This document shows, piece after piece, positions 53,202 through 61,514 of a DNA stretch of 64,000 bases (its first letter is position 1; each line of letters starts with the position of its first letter). The DNA is taken from positions 2,914,001 to 2,978,000 of the forward strand of contig NC_013946.1 in the NCBI RefSeq assembly GCF_000024425.1. The letters are read 5' to 3'. The position numbers were made by a program, and so were the translations under genes. This stretch comes from Meiothermus ruber DSM 1279. Lineage in GTDB: Bacteria; Deinococcota; Deinococci; Deinococcales; Thermaceae. A model generated the notes under the pieces. It ran no database searches, was not told the DNA's origin, and saw only the letters and a list, made by a program, of their open reading frames with translations.

Positions 53202-54830
53202 ATGCCCAGAGGGGTTCGAGTGTGTGCGGCCCTGGTTTGGCTGGCTGCAGGGCTGGTAGTGTGGTGGGTGATGAGCCAGGCTGCCGAAAAACGTCTGAAC
53301 CCCAACAAGCGCGACTGGGAGAGCTTTGTGGCCCGCCAGGTGGCCGAGCAGACCGCCCCTTCTAGCTACCCGTTGCAGCGCAAGCTGGACTTTACCCCCT
53401 TTGAAGGAGCTTTGGATCGGCTCGAGGCGGGAACCCTCGAGCGCCTGCAAACCCTTACCCAGCGGGCCACCATCGCCGAGCTACAGGCCCTGATGCAGGC
53501 CGGGCAGCTCACTTCCGAAGAGCTGACGCTTTTCTATCTGTGGCGCATCCGCCGCTACAACGACCAGCTCCGCGCCTATCTGGAGCTGAACCCCGAGGCG
53601 CTCGAGGAGGCTCGAGCCCGCGACCAGGAACGCCAGCAAGGGCAGGTGCGCGGCTTGCTGCACGGCATCCCCATCGCTCTGAAGGACAACATCTCTACCC
53701 GAGGCCCCTTGCACACCACCGCCGGGGCCGCGGTGCTGGCCCAGCACATCGCCGACCAGGACGCATTTATTGTGCAGAAGCTGCGGGCCGCCGGGGTAGT
53801 TATTCTGGGCAAGAACAACCTCTCGGAGTGGGCCAATTTCATGACCAGTCAGTCGGTCAACGGCTACAGCACGCTGGGCGGCCATACCCGCAACCCCTAC
53901 GGGCCGTTTGATGTGGGCGGAAGCAGCAGTGGGACAGCGGTGGCCGTGGCGGCCAACCTGGCCGTGGCCGGCATTGGCACCGAGACCTCGGGCTCGCTCG
54001 TCTACCCCGCCGCCCAGAACAGCCTTTTCACCCTCAAGCCCACCCTGGGCCTGGTCAGCCGCGACCGCATCATCCCCATCACCGCCGCCCAGGACACCGC
54101 CGGCCCCATGACCAAAAAGGCCTCCGACCTGGCGGTCTTGATGTCGGTGCTCACCGGGTACGACCCCGGCGACCCCCAGACTCAGGTCGCCCAGGGTTTC
54201 ACCTTTCCCGCCGTACCCCCCTCCCCGCCGGCCGCGCTGCGGGTGGGCTGGGTGCAGCACATCCAGCGCAGGGGCGACCAGGAAGCCCTGGAGCAGGTCG
54301 CACAGGCCCTGCAAAGCCTGGGGGCCGAGGTGGTGCCGGTGCCCTTCCCTGAGGGTTCCATCGAGATGATGCCGGTGCTGCACGCCGGTATGCGGCGCGA
54401 CCTGGCCCACTACCTAAAGACCACCGGGGCTGCAATTAGGGGCTTGCAGGACGTGATCGAGTACAACCGCCAGCACCCCGAGGCCATGCGCTACGGGCAG
54501 GACTTGCTCGAGGCCTCCCTCAACCACCCCCTATCCGACGCCGAGTACGAGGCCCTGGTGCAAAAAAATCGCCAACAGGGCCGCGAGAGGCTGCTCGAGC
54601 TGATGCAGGCCCACCGGGTGGATGTGCTGCTAGCCATCAGCAACAGCCTGAGCCTGCTCACCTCCACCTCGGGCTTTCCGGTGGTGAATTTTCCGGCGGG
54701 TTACCGTGAAAGCGGCGAGCCGGTGGGGGCCTCGCTGGTGGGGCGGCCCCTGCAAGACCCCCTGCTGATCGGGCTGGCCCAGGCGGCTGCAGAACGGCTG
54801 GGCATCCACCGGCCCCCCATCCTTCAGTAA
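53202..54830 (+). CDS. Amidase-signature family hydrolase, membrane-anchored
   Basis: A 542-residue amidase. The Ser-cisSer-Lys triad is visible: Lys161 in GIPIALKDNIS, the GGSSSG loop (residues 239-244) with the cis-Ser, and nucleophile Ser265 in GTETSGSLVYPA. Residues 8-24 are hydrophobic (AALVWLAAGLVVWWVM) after a basic start, so the protein is exported and probably anchored in the membrane with its catalytic domain outside. GatA is unlikely since the protein is exported; peptide amidase-type specificity is possible. The next gene begins 12 bp after its stop. Confidence 0.87.
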   Translation: MPRGVRVCAALVWLAAGLVVWWVMSQAAEKRLNPNKRDWESFVARQVAEQTAPSSYPLQRKLDFTPFEGALDRLEAGTLERLQTLTQRATIAELQALMQAGQLTSEELTLFYLWRIRRYNDQLRAYLELNPEALEEARARDQERQQGQVRGLLHGIPIALKDNISTRGPLHTTAGAAVLAQHIADQDAFIVQKLRAAGVVILGKNNLSEWANFMTSQSVNGYSTLGGHTRNPYGPFDVGGSSSGTAVAVAANLAVAGIGTETSGSLVYPAAQNSLFTLKPTLGLVSRDRIIPITAAQDTAGPMTKKASDLAVLMSVLTGYDPGDPQTQVAQGFTFPAVPPSPPAALRVGWVQHIQRRGDQEALEQVAQALQSLGAEVVPVPFPEGSIEMMPVLHAGMRRDLAHYLKTTGAAIRGLQDVIEYNRQHPEAMRYGQDLLEASLNHPLSDAEYEALVQKNRQQGRERLLELMQAHRVDVLLAISNSLSLLTSTSGFPVVNFPAGYRESGEPVGASLVGRPLQDPLLIGLAQAAAERLGIHRPPILQ

Positions 54831-54842
54831 ACTTTGCCTGGC

Positions 54843-55262
54843 ATGGACACCCCCCTTCCGGTCTACATCATCGGGCTGCGCGGCCTGCTTAACCTGATTG
54901 TGCTGCTCTTAATCGGGGTTTCGTTTTTGTGGAACCTACCGCTGCTGGTGCGCGAGCCCCATGCCCGGCAGTTGCGCTTTTTTAAGTTTGTGGCGGGCTT
55001 TGCGGTGGCGGCGGTGGTGGTCGAGCTTTTGGTACGCACGCTGTTTATGGGCGGCGTGAGCTGGCTGCACGCCGTCTACGGCCTGCTGGCTGCCAGCATT
55101 CTGTGGTTTGTAAGCGGCCTCGAGCCCGGGGGCTGGTTCCGCAAAAGCCTGGAAAAGCCCCCCGAGCAGGTAGGGCCGTACTTCTTCTGGGCCAGCCTGG
55201 TCTGCTTGCTGCTGTGGTGGCGCTTTATCGAGACCGGGATCGCTCGGGTTCCAACCCAGTAG
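54843..55262 (+). CDS. Small four-helix membrane protein
   Basis: A 139-residue protein with about four hydrophobic segments (GLRGLLNLIVLLLIGVSFLW, FFKFVAGFAVAAVVVELLV, AVYGLLAASILWFVSG, YFFWASLVCLLLWWRFIE). I recognise no family. It follows the amidase by 12 bp; TAAACT (54828-54833) lies 9 bases before ATG 54843, so it may also have its own leaderless message. It overlaps the convergent LpxB-related gene by 38 bp. Confidence 0.6.
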   Translation: MDTPLPVYIIGLRGLLNLIVLLLIGVSFLWNLPLLVREPHARQLRFFKFVAGFAVAAVVVELLVRTLFMGGVSWLHAVYGLLAASILWFVSGLEPGGWFRKSLEKPPEQVGPYFFWASLVCLLLWWRFIETGIARVPTQ

Positions 55263-56403
55263 CCTGCAGGTGCTGGTGCAGGTGCTGGTGCAGATCCAGG
55301 GCAATCCGCGCGGCGGCGCCGGGCTCGCCCATGGCGGCTTTCCCGGCTGCTCGAGCCCGCTCCAGCAGGGTTTCGGAGGAAAGGAAGGCCCGCACACCCC
55401 GCACTACGGCCTCGGGGCTGGGCTCGGTGAGCATTAAGGCGTCCCCCAGCAAGCGTTTTTGCGTCTGGGCGAACCCAGGGGTGTACTGCGGCCCCGGCGT
55501 TGGGAAGCCCACCAGCGGCACCCCGTAGCCCGCAGCCTGCTCAGCCGCCGTTCCGCTGGTGGAGAGGGCCAGCCTCGAGCCCCGCAAGGCCGCACCGAAG
55601 GCCCGCTGCGCCAGGTACACCACAGTTCCATCGGGGTGGCTGAGCCGGTGGGTGACGCCCTCGCTCCGACCGGTGGCCTCGAGCCGGTAGTCTTTCAGCT
55701 CCAGCCTGTCCAGGGGCAGGCCCGCCCAGGCCACCACGGGCGTTAGGGCGGTATCGCGCAGCCGGCGGCAGGCCTCGAGCATGACCGGCAGGCTCCAGTA
55801 GGCGTCCTGGCGCGAGCCCGGCAGCAGCAGCAGATACGGTGGGGGAAGCTCGAGCGACCCCTCGTCCAGGGCATCCAGCATGGGGTTGCCCAGGTAGCAG
55901 GCCTGGGGAAGGCCTCGAGCCCGCAGCCAGGCCGCCCCTTCCGGCTCGCGGGGATACACCCTGACCGCCTGGCGCATCAGCAGGCGCTCGGTCACGCTGT
56001 AGGGGCGCCCCCCCACCCGCAGCGAGGAGCGGCACTGCATCAAAAACAGCGGGCGGCCCCCAAACACCACCCCCACCCCCAGGGCGTACACATCCCCCAC
56101 CGCCAGCGTAGCCTGGGCCCCCCGGGCCGCCGCCTGCACCGCCTGGTACTGGGCCCGGCTCATGGAAAACCAGCCAGCCCGGAGATCGGCCCAGAGCGCC
56201 GCCGCACCTTGCAGGGCAAACCCCCCCGAGGGCAGCTCCCGACAGGGCCCCAGCGTGGGGATACCGGCCCGCCGGTAGGCCTGGCCCTGGCCCACCAGCG
56301 GCACCGCCTGCAGCGCGTAGCCCAGCGCCTGCAAGGCCCCGCCCAGGGTAGCTCCGATGATGTCCTCGCCGTGCCCGTTGGATATCAGCAGTATCTGTTT
56401 CAT
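55225..56403 (-). CDS. LpxB-related glycosyltransferase (lipid-A-disaccharide synthase-related)
   Basis: A 392-residue GT-B fold protein starting MKQILLISNGHGEDIIGATLG, with GNPMLD, LLLPGSRQDAYWSLPVMLEA and SGTAAEQAAGYGVPLVGF, the UDP-sugar-binding pattern of LpxB relatives. It fits the family TIGR03492, found in organisms such as cyanobacteria and Thermaceae that do not make standard lipid A, so the true product is unclear. The C-terminus contains LHQHLHQHLQ, encoded by two tandem 12-bp repeats (55267-55290). Its start overlaps the trpD stop as ATGA. Confidence 0.8.
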   Translation of the reverse strand: MKQILLISNGHGEDIIGATLGGALQALGYALQAVPLVGQGQAYRRAGIPTLGPCRELPSGGFALQGAAALWADLRAGWFSMSRAQYQAVQAAARGAQATLAVGDVYALGVGVVFGGRPLFLMQCRSSLRVGGRPYSVTERLLMRQAVRVYPREPEGAAWLRARGLPQACYLGNPMLDALDEGSLELPPPYLLLLPGSRQDAYWSLPVMLEACRRLRDTALTPVVAWAGLPLDRLELKDYRLEATGRSEGVTHRLSHPDGTVVYLAQRAFGAALRGSRLALSTSGTAAEQAAGYGVPLVGFPTPGPQYTPGFAQTQKRLLGDALMLTEPSPEAVVRGVRAFLSSETLLERARAAGKAAMGEPGAAARIALDLHQHLHQHLQATGLEPERSRSR

Positions 56404-57425
56404 GCCTGGGTAAAGTGAACCAGGCGCTCGAGCACCGCCAGCCCGGCCCCTTCGTCCAGGAGTTGCTGGGCCAGCCGCACCCCCTCGGCCACCCCCTCCA
56501 CCCGGCCCGCCAGGTAAAAGGCCGCTCCCGCGTTCAGCGCCACCGCATCGCGCTTGGGCCCCCGCTGCTGGCCGCTTAGAATGGCCCGCGCCTCCGCCGC
56601 GTTCTCGGCGGCGGTTCCCCCGCCAATCGCCGCGTAGGGGGCAGGCTCCAGGCCCACCTCTTCAGGCTGGAGGCGGTAGGTGCGGATCTGGCCGTCCCTA
56701 AGCTCGGCCACCAGGTTGTCGCCCAGGGCCAGCTCGTCGATGGCCTCGAGGCCCTCCCCACGCGCCATCTGGCCGTGCACCACCAGCGCCCGGCTGCTGC
56801 CCAGGTCGCGCAACACCTGGGCAAATGGCTCCACCAGGGCCGGGCTGCTCACCCCCACCAGGTTCAGGCTGGCAAAGGCAGGGTTGGTGAGGGGGCCCAG
56901 CAGGTTGAAGACGGTGCGCACCCCCAGCTCGGCCCGCACCGGGGCCACATAGCGCATGGCCGGGTGGTGGTTGCGGGCGAACAAAAAGCCCAGGCCCACC
57001 GTCTCGATGGCCTCAGCCACCTTTTCAGCGGGGATGTCGATCCGGATACCCAGCGCCTCGATCAGGTCGAAGGAGCCCGACTTGGAAGAGGCCGCCCGGT
57101 TGCCGTGCTTGGCCACCGCCACCCCGCCCGCGGCCACCACAAAGCAGGTGGTGGTGGAGATGTTGAAGGCCTCCGGGGCCACCCCCCCGGTGCCCACGAT
57201 GTCCAGCAGGGGCTGGCGGCGGGTCTCCACCCGCACCGCGGCCTCGCGCATACCGGCTGCAAAACCAGCGATCTCCTCGGGGGTCTCGCCCCGGGTGCGC
57301 AGGGCCATCAGCACCCCGGCGGTCTGCACCGGGGTCAGATCGCCGGCCATAATCCGGCGCATCAGGGCATGGGCCTCAGCCCTGGATAAAGGCTCGGCCA
57401 GAAGGGCTTTCTTGAGTTCGTCCAC
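56400..57425 (-). CDS. trpD: Anthranilate phosphoribosyltransferase
   Basis: A 341-residue enzyme adding phosphoribose from PRPP to anthranilate, the second step of tryptophan synthesis. GTGG at the head of DIVGTGGVAPEAFNIST, the KHGNRAASSKSGSFD stretch and the HNAMRYVAPVR-like segment (HHPAMRYVAPVR) are the substrate-binding motifs. The start is GTG 57425, after GGGGAGGA. It lies 17 bp after a glycosyltransferase gene, not beside trpG, so the trp genes are split here by inserted genes. Confidence 0.95.
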   Translation of the reverse strand: MDELKKALLAEPLSRAEAHALMRRIMAGDLTPVQTAGVLMALRTRGETPEEIAGFAAGMREAAVRVETRRQPLLDIVGTGGVAPEAFNISTTTCFVVAAGGVAVAKHGNRAASSKSGSFDLIEALGIRIDIPAEKVAEAIETVGLGFLFARNHHPAMRYVAPVRAELGVRTVFNLLGPLTNPAFASLNLVGVSSPALVEPFAQVLRDLGSSRALVVHGQMARGEGLEAIDELALGDNLVAELRDGQIRTYRLQPEEVGLEPAPYAAIGGGTAAENAAEARAILSGQQRGPKRDAVALNAGAAFYLAGRVEGVAEGVRLAQQLLDEGAGLAVLERLVHFTQA

Positions 57426-57442
57426 GGTTCCTCCCCAAAAGT

Positions 57443-58297
57443 TTACACACTCGGCAGGCGCCAACCCCGCCAGAGGCCCCGCCCGAGGGCCCCCACCTTG
57501 TCGAAGCGGCCCCGCAGGCTGTACTCCAGCAGCCAGAACAGGCCATACCCGGCCACCGCCAGCAGGGGCCAGGGGGCGTGCTTGCGAAAGAGCCGGACGT
57601 TGTAGGCAGCAAAGTATTCGTCGGAGCGCAGGCTGCCCGACCAGGAACTGCCCCCTTTGTGCAGCACCCGCGCCCCCTCGGCCACCGCCAGCCGGAACCC
57701 CGCGCGGGTCAGGCGCAGGCCGTAGTCGCAGTCCTCGCCGTACATGAAAAACCCCTCGTCCAGCAGGCCCACCCGTTCCAGGGCGGCCCGGCGGATGAGC
57801 AGGCTGGCCCCGCTGATGTAGTTCAAACGCCCGGCCTGGCGCGGATGGGTTAGCAGGCGGATCAGGCCCCAGGGGAGCACCACCTGGCCCCCGCCCCAGG
57901 CCTGTACTTGCTGGGGGTTGTCCATCTCGTAGAGCACCGCGCCCACCGCCCCAATCCGGGTGTCCTGCTCGGCCCGCTCCACCATGGCGGCGAGCGCACC
58001 CGCCTCGGGCAGGGTGTCGGGGTTGAGCAGCCAGACGTAGTCGGCCCCCGCGGCCAGGGCCCGGCGGATGCCGGCGTTGTTACCCCCGGCAAAACCCAGG
58101 TTGCGCCCCAGCTCCACCAACTCGAGGTGCGGAAAGGCCGCGCGCAGCCGGGCCACCCCGTCGTTCTGGGAGGCGTTGTCCAGCACCAGCACCCGGTAGT
58201 TGGGGTAACGGAGCCCCTCCAGCGCCCGCAAACAGGCCAGGGTGTCAGGCCAGGCGTTGTAGTTGACGATCAGGATGTACACCAGGGGCGCGCTCAT
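57443..58297 (-). CDS. Family 2 glycosyltransferase A
   Basis: A 284-residue GT2 enzyme close to rhamnosyltransferase-type proteins. The GT-A fold begins YILIVNYNAWPDTLACLRAL, the metal-binding DxD-like motif appears in WLLNPDTLPE, and FFMYGEDCDYGLRL carries the catalytic-base ED. A C-terminal amphipathic or membrane-associated segment follows (LLAVAGYGLFWLLEY). ATG 58297 overlaps the stop of glycosyltransferase B (ATGA). Confidence 0.87.
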   Translation of the reverse strand: MSAPLVYILIVNYNAWPDTLACLRALEGLRYPNYRVLVLDNASQNDGVARLRAAFPHLELVELGRNLGFAGGNNAGIRRALAAGADYVWLLNPDTLPEAGALAAMVERAEQDTRIGAVGAVLYEMDNPQQVQAWGGGQVVLPWGLIRLLTHPRQAGRLNYISGASLLIRRAALERVGLLDEGFFMYGEDCDYGLRLTRAGFRLAVAEGARVLHKGGSSWSGSLRSDEYFAAYNVRLFRKHAPWPLLAVAGYGLFWLLEYSLRGRFDKVGALGRGLWRGWRLPSV

Positions 58298-59181
58298 GCC
58301 GTGGCCCCTTCCAGCAGCCCCTGGGTGTAGGCGGCCTCGAGCACAAAGCGGTAGCACGCAAAGGCCCCCGCCCCCCCCTCCCAGTCGCGCACCCGCAAGA
58401 GCCGCTCGGCCCTGGCCCAGGGGTAGGCCCAGCGCTTGTAAGCCCGCGCCAGGGGGTGTACGCCCGTCCAGAGGGCCACCAGGGGGTGCGGGTGCAGCCG
58501 GTAAAACTGCCAGGCCATCCGCCCCAGGCTCCGCGACTTGGCGACCATAACGTCCAGGCTGACCCGATCCTCGTGGGCCGCGCGGGCCCCCAGGGCCAGG
58601 CGGGGCCGCACCCCCTTGCGCCAGAGCCGCCAGCCCAGCTCGTGATCTTCCCAGCCATAGCCCCGCATGGGTGCAAAAGCCTCGGCCTGCTCGAGCGGCA
58701 AAGAAAGACTGGCGAACCAGAAGCCGCCCCAGCCCAGCAACGCCCCATCGGCCCGGCCCCGCACCCCCGACTCGGCCCTTGCACGCCAGAAGCGTATAAA
58801 AGAATCCTGTCCCAGCGATTCCGGTATATAGGTATAACTCACCCCCGCCGCTCGAGGATAGCGCTGGTGCAAATTAAGATGAGCCTGTAAAAAACCCGCC
58901 TCGGGCACCACATCGTCATCGTTGAACAGCACATACTGGCCTCGAGCCTGAAGCAGCCCTGCATTGCGTGCATAGGCCATCCCCGCGTTGGGTTGGCGCA
59001 AAACCCGCAGGCGGGGGTCACGGAACCCGGCCAGCACCTCCGGCGTCGCATCGCTCGAGCCGTCGTCCACCACGATCAGCTCGAGCGCAACCCCTTCCTG
59101 GGCTAAAAAAGCCTGCACCGTGCGGGCCAGCAGTTCGGCCCGGTTGTAGGTGGGAATCACGACGCTGAAGGTGGGTTCCAT
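58294..59181 (-). CDS. Family 2 glycosyltransferase B
   Basis: A 295-residue GT2 enzyme: FSVVIPTYNRAELLARTVQAF, the nucleotide-binding VVDDGSSDAT, the DxD motif in LFNDDDVVPE, and RGYGWEDHELGWRLWRKGV with the acidic catalytic pair. Its start lies inside the end of glycosyltransferase C (25-bp overlap), and its stop overlaps the start of A, so the three glycosyltransferases are tightly coupled. Confidence 0.88.
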   Translation of the reverse strand: MEPTFSVVIPTYNRAELLARTVQAFLAQEGVALELIVVDDGSSDATPEVLAGFRDPRLRVLRQPNAGMAYARNAGLLQARGQYVLFNDDDVVPEAGFLQAHLNLHQRYPRAAGVSYTYIPESLGQDSFIRFWRARAESGVRGRADGALLGWGGFWFASLSLPLEQAEAFAPMRGYGWEDHELGWRLWRKGVRPRLALGARAAHEDRVSLDVMVAKSRSLGRMAWQFYRLHPHPLVALWTGVHPLARAYKRWAYPWARAERLLRVRDWEGGAGAFACYRFVLEAAYTQGLLEGATA

Positions 59182-59975
59182 GCCTCCGAAGCCCCCCAGG
59201 CATACGCCAGCTCGTAGTCGCCCCGCGCCCCCAGCAGGCCCTTGAAGGAGGGGAGCAGGGCCAGCTTCAGGCTCACCAGCACCGGGTGCACCCCCAGGGC
59301 CCAGGCGATGCGGGGGTCGTGGTGTTTCTGCCAGACCCGCACGTGGGCCGCCCCCGCCTGCCGGGCTTTCTCGATGGCCTGGCCCTGGTAGTCGAAAGCC
59401 TCATGCACGGCCAGCGCCTCCCGCACGAACACCAGCCGCGCCCCAGCCCGCATCAGGCGGTAGCCCAGGTCGGGGTCTTCGCCGCCGTAGCCGCTGAAGG
59501 CGGGGTCGTAGCCGCCCACCTCCTCAAACAGGGCCCTGGGCAGCGAGGTGTTGTTGCCGGTGATGTTCCACCAGAAGGCCCGGGGGCCCTTCAGCTCCGC
59601 CGCCCCCGTACCCCGCAGCGCGGGGGGCAGCTCGAGCCGCCCCACCGCCACCGTGCGGGGCCGGGTGTGCGCTTTCTGATGGGCCTCGATCCAGCCCGGC
59701 TGGGGTATCACGTCGTCGTCGGAAAAAAGCAGGATATCGCCCCGGGCCATCCCGGCCCCCCGGTTGCGGGCGTTGGCCGCGCCGAGGCCCGGCGTGATCT
59801 CAAGAAAGTGGAACGCAAAGGGCGGTTTGTACTGCTGTAGGAATTCCAGGGTATCGTCGGTGCAGCCATCGGCCACCACGATCACCTCAAACGCGCCCGG
59901 TTGGTTTTCCAGAGCGCGCAGCTTCTTCGCCAGCACTTCGCGGCGGTTGTGGGTGGGTACAATTACCGAGATCAT
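59157..59975 (-). CDS. Family 2 glycosyltransferase C
   Basis: A 272-residue GT2 enzyme beginning MISVIVPTHNRREVLAKKL, with VVADGCTDDT, the DxD motif in LLFSDDDVIPQ and YGGEDPDLGYRLMRAGA. It resembles glycosyltransferase B in layout, so the two probably arose by duplication. Its ATG overlaps the stop of the VapC-type toxin gene (ATGA), which means the toxin-antitoxin pair and the glycosyltransferases can share one mRNA. Confidence 0.88.
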   Translation of the reverse strand: MISVIVPTHNRREVLAKKLRALENQPGAFEVIVVADGCTDDTLEFLQQYKPPFAFHFLEITPGLGAANARNRGAGMARGDILLFSDDDVIPQPGWIEAHQKAHTRPRTVAVGRLELPPALRGTGAAELKGPRAFWWNITGNNTSLPRALFEEVGGYDPAFSGYGGEDPDLGYRLMRAGARLVFVREALAVHEAFDYQGQAIEKARQAGAAHVRVWQKHHDPRIAWALGVHPVLVSLKLALLPSFKGLLGARGDYELAYAWGASEAWNPPSAS

Positions 59976-60364
59976 GCCTGCTCCCAGTCGTCCAGTCGTA
60001 ATCCCGCTATACGGGCAAACTCACGCTGGTTGCGCGTGACCAGCACCAGGTCGTGGGCTTTGGCAATGGCCGCAATCCACAGGTCGTTGGGGCCAATCAG
60101 CGCACCCTGGCGCTCGAGGTCGGCCCGAATCATCCCGTATACCCCTGCCACCAGCGCATCCACTCCGAAGCAGGGTATTTCGTTGCGGATGATCTCCACC
60201 CGCCTGAGGTTGGCCTCCACCCGCTGGCTTTTGCGGGCCCCGTAGTACAGCTCCCCCAGGCTGATGCTGCTGATGAAAATTTGGGGCTCAGCCTGTATGC
60301 GCGCGACCAAAGGCGGCACCCCCTTCAGGTAACCGATCCAGACGTTGGTGTCCAGCAGATACAT
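59972..60364 (-). CDS. VapC-type PIN-domain ribonuclease toxin
   Basis: A 130-residue PIN protein with the acidic Mg2+ site complete: Asp5 (LLDTNVWIG), Glu38 (SLGELYYG) and Asp94 (GPNDLWIAA), plus the final LVLVTRNQREFARI strand. It is therefore expected to be an active RNase, unlike the remnant at 44984. ATG 60364 overlaps the antitoxin stop as TGATG. Downstream it overlaps glycosyltransferase C. Confidence 0.88.
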   Translation of the reverse strand: MYLLDTNVWIGYLKGVPPLVARIQAEPQIFISSISLGELYYGARKSQRVEANLRRVEIIRNEIPCFGVDALVAGVYGMIRADLERQGALIGPNDLWIAAIAKAHDLVLVTRNQREFARIAGLRLDDWEQA

Positions 60365-60582
60365 CACAGCCCTTCCCGTTCCTCGAACGGCCCCTGCGGG
60401 GGGCGCTCGAGGTCGCCCTCCCAGCTTCCCGCCAGGGCCAGGAAAGCCGCCGAGCGTCGCGGTACAACCTGCGACTCGATCATCTCGCGCAACAGCTCGG
60501 AGAGCTTCATACCCCGGGCCTTGGCCCTCTGCTCGAGGATGCGGTAGGTCGCTTCTTTTAGATAGGTCTGCACCTGCGGCAT
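60364..60582 (-). CDS. Ribbon-helix-helix-type antitoxin (VapB-like)
   Basis: A 72-residue protein with the RHH-like start MPQVQTYLKEATYRILEQRA and the helix GMKLSELLREMIESQVV, then a tail rich in Pro and acidic residues (ERPPQGPFEEREGL) expected to wrap the toxin. ATG 60582 directly follows the inverted repeat at 60583-60605, so the complex probably represses its own promoter. It forms a TGATG overlap with the toxin gene. Confidence 0.75.
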   Translation of the reverse strand: MPQVQTYLKEATYRILEQRAKARGMKLSELLREMIESQVVPRRSAAFLALAGSWEGDLERPPQGPFEEREGL

Positions 60583-60605
60583 GTAAATAGTGTATGTATA
60601 TTTAC
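60583..60605 (-). promoter_or_regulatory. Autoregulatory operator of the VapBC-type pair
   Basis: GTAAATA (60583-60589) and TATTTAC (60599-60605) are a perfect 7-bp inverted repeat around 9 bases, in the only strongly AT-rich stretch nearby. It touches the antitoxin start codon and lies in the 31-bp gap after trpG, so it is also where this pair could gain a promoter separate from trp. Confidence 0.6.
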
Positions 60606-60613
60606 TATACAAC

Positions 60614-61189
60614 TCAAGCCATCGCCAGGAAATTCGCCAGCATCTGCTTGCCCCCCTCGGTCAAAACCGATTCCGGGTGAAACTGCACCCCGTGGGTGGG
60701 GTAGCGGCGGTGGCGCAGCCCCATCACCGTGCGGCCCCCGGCCTCGTCGTACCAGGCGTTGGCCTCCAGTTCGTCGGGCAGGTCTTCCACCACCAACGAG
60801 TGGTAGCGGGTGGCCGTCAGGGGGGTGGGCAGGCCGGCAAACACCCCGCTGCCGTCGTGCAGGATGGGGCTGGTCTTGCCGTGCACAATCACCCGGTGCC
60901 GCCGCACCGCAGCCCCAAAGGCCTCGCCAATGCTCTGGTGGCCCAGGCAGACCCCCAGGATGGGGTATCGGGGCGCGTAGCGCTGGATGAGCGGCACCGA
61001 GAGGCCGGCCTCCTTGGGCGTGCAGGGGCCGGGGCTCACCACAATGCCGTCGGGGTCAAGGTCGGCCACATCCTGCAAGCTAAAGCGGTCGTTGCGCCAA
61101 ACGGTTACCTGGGCGCCCAGTTCGCCCAGGTACTGCACCAGGTTGTAGGTAAAGGAGTCGTAGTTGTCAATCATCAGAATTCGCTTCAC
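60614..61189 (-). CDS. trpG: Anthranilate synthase glutamine amidotransferase subunit
   Basis: A 191-residue class I glutamine amidotransferase supplying ammonia to TrpE (and perhaps to PabB, as PabA). The triad is Cys81 in GVCLGHQ, His171 and Glu173 in VQFHPES; it starts MKRILMIDNYDSFTYNLVQYL. GTG 61189 overlaps the stop of the chorismate mutase gene (GTGA). The toxin-antitoxin pair follows 31 bp downstream. Confidence 0.93.
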   Translation of the reverse strand: MKRILMIDNYDSFTYNLVQYLGELGAQVTVWRNDRFSLQDVADLDPDGIVVSPGPCTPKEAGLSVPLIQRYAPRYPILGVCLGHQSIGEAFGAAVRRHRVIVHGKTSPILHDGSGVFAGLPTPLTATRYHSLVVEDLPDELEANAWYDEAGGRTVMGLRHRRYPTHGVQFHPESVLTEGGKQMLANFLAMA

Positions 61190-61458
61190 AGTCCTGCCTC
61201 CCGCTTTTCCATGGCCGCAAACTCCCCCAGGATGGCGCGGTAGATGCGCTCGGCCACATTGGGCGATAAGCCCTGGTGCTCGGCCATATAGCGCACGTGC
61301 TGGATGATCTGTTCCTGCCGGTCTTTTGACTCAAGAGGCACCGGGCTTTGCCCTAGCCGGGCCGCTTCTTTAGCCAGCCGCGCCCGCTGGGCCAGCAGTA
61401 CCACAATCCGGGCGTCAATGGCGTTAATTTGCAGGCGAATGTCCTCGAGGCTTCCCAT
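61186..61458 (-). CDS. Chorismate mutase, AroQ class
   Basis: A 90-residue all-helical enzyme converting chorismate to prephenate for Phe/Tyr. EDIRLQINAIDARIVVLLAQRARLA is the first AroQ helix with its substrate Arg, followed by SKDRQEQIIQHV and AERIYRAILGEFAAME. GGAGGGG precedes ATG 61458. Its place between trpE and trpG puts the competing chorismate branch in the same attenuated operon. Confidence 0.88.
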   Translation of the reverse strand: MGSLEDIRLQINAIDARIVVLLAQRARLAKEAARLGQSPVPLESKDRQEQIIQHVRYMAEHQGLSPNVAERIYRAILGEFAAMEKREAGL

Positions 61459-61514
61459 CTCAACCCCTCCTTTGCGCGCGGCTTCCCACCGCCGCCCAAC
61501 CCCGCCTTCCACGC

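Noticed and set aside
55262-55300. Possible CRISPR or tandem-repeat array
   Set aside because: Only two 12-bp units, within a coding sequence and in frame (LHQH repeats).
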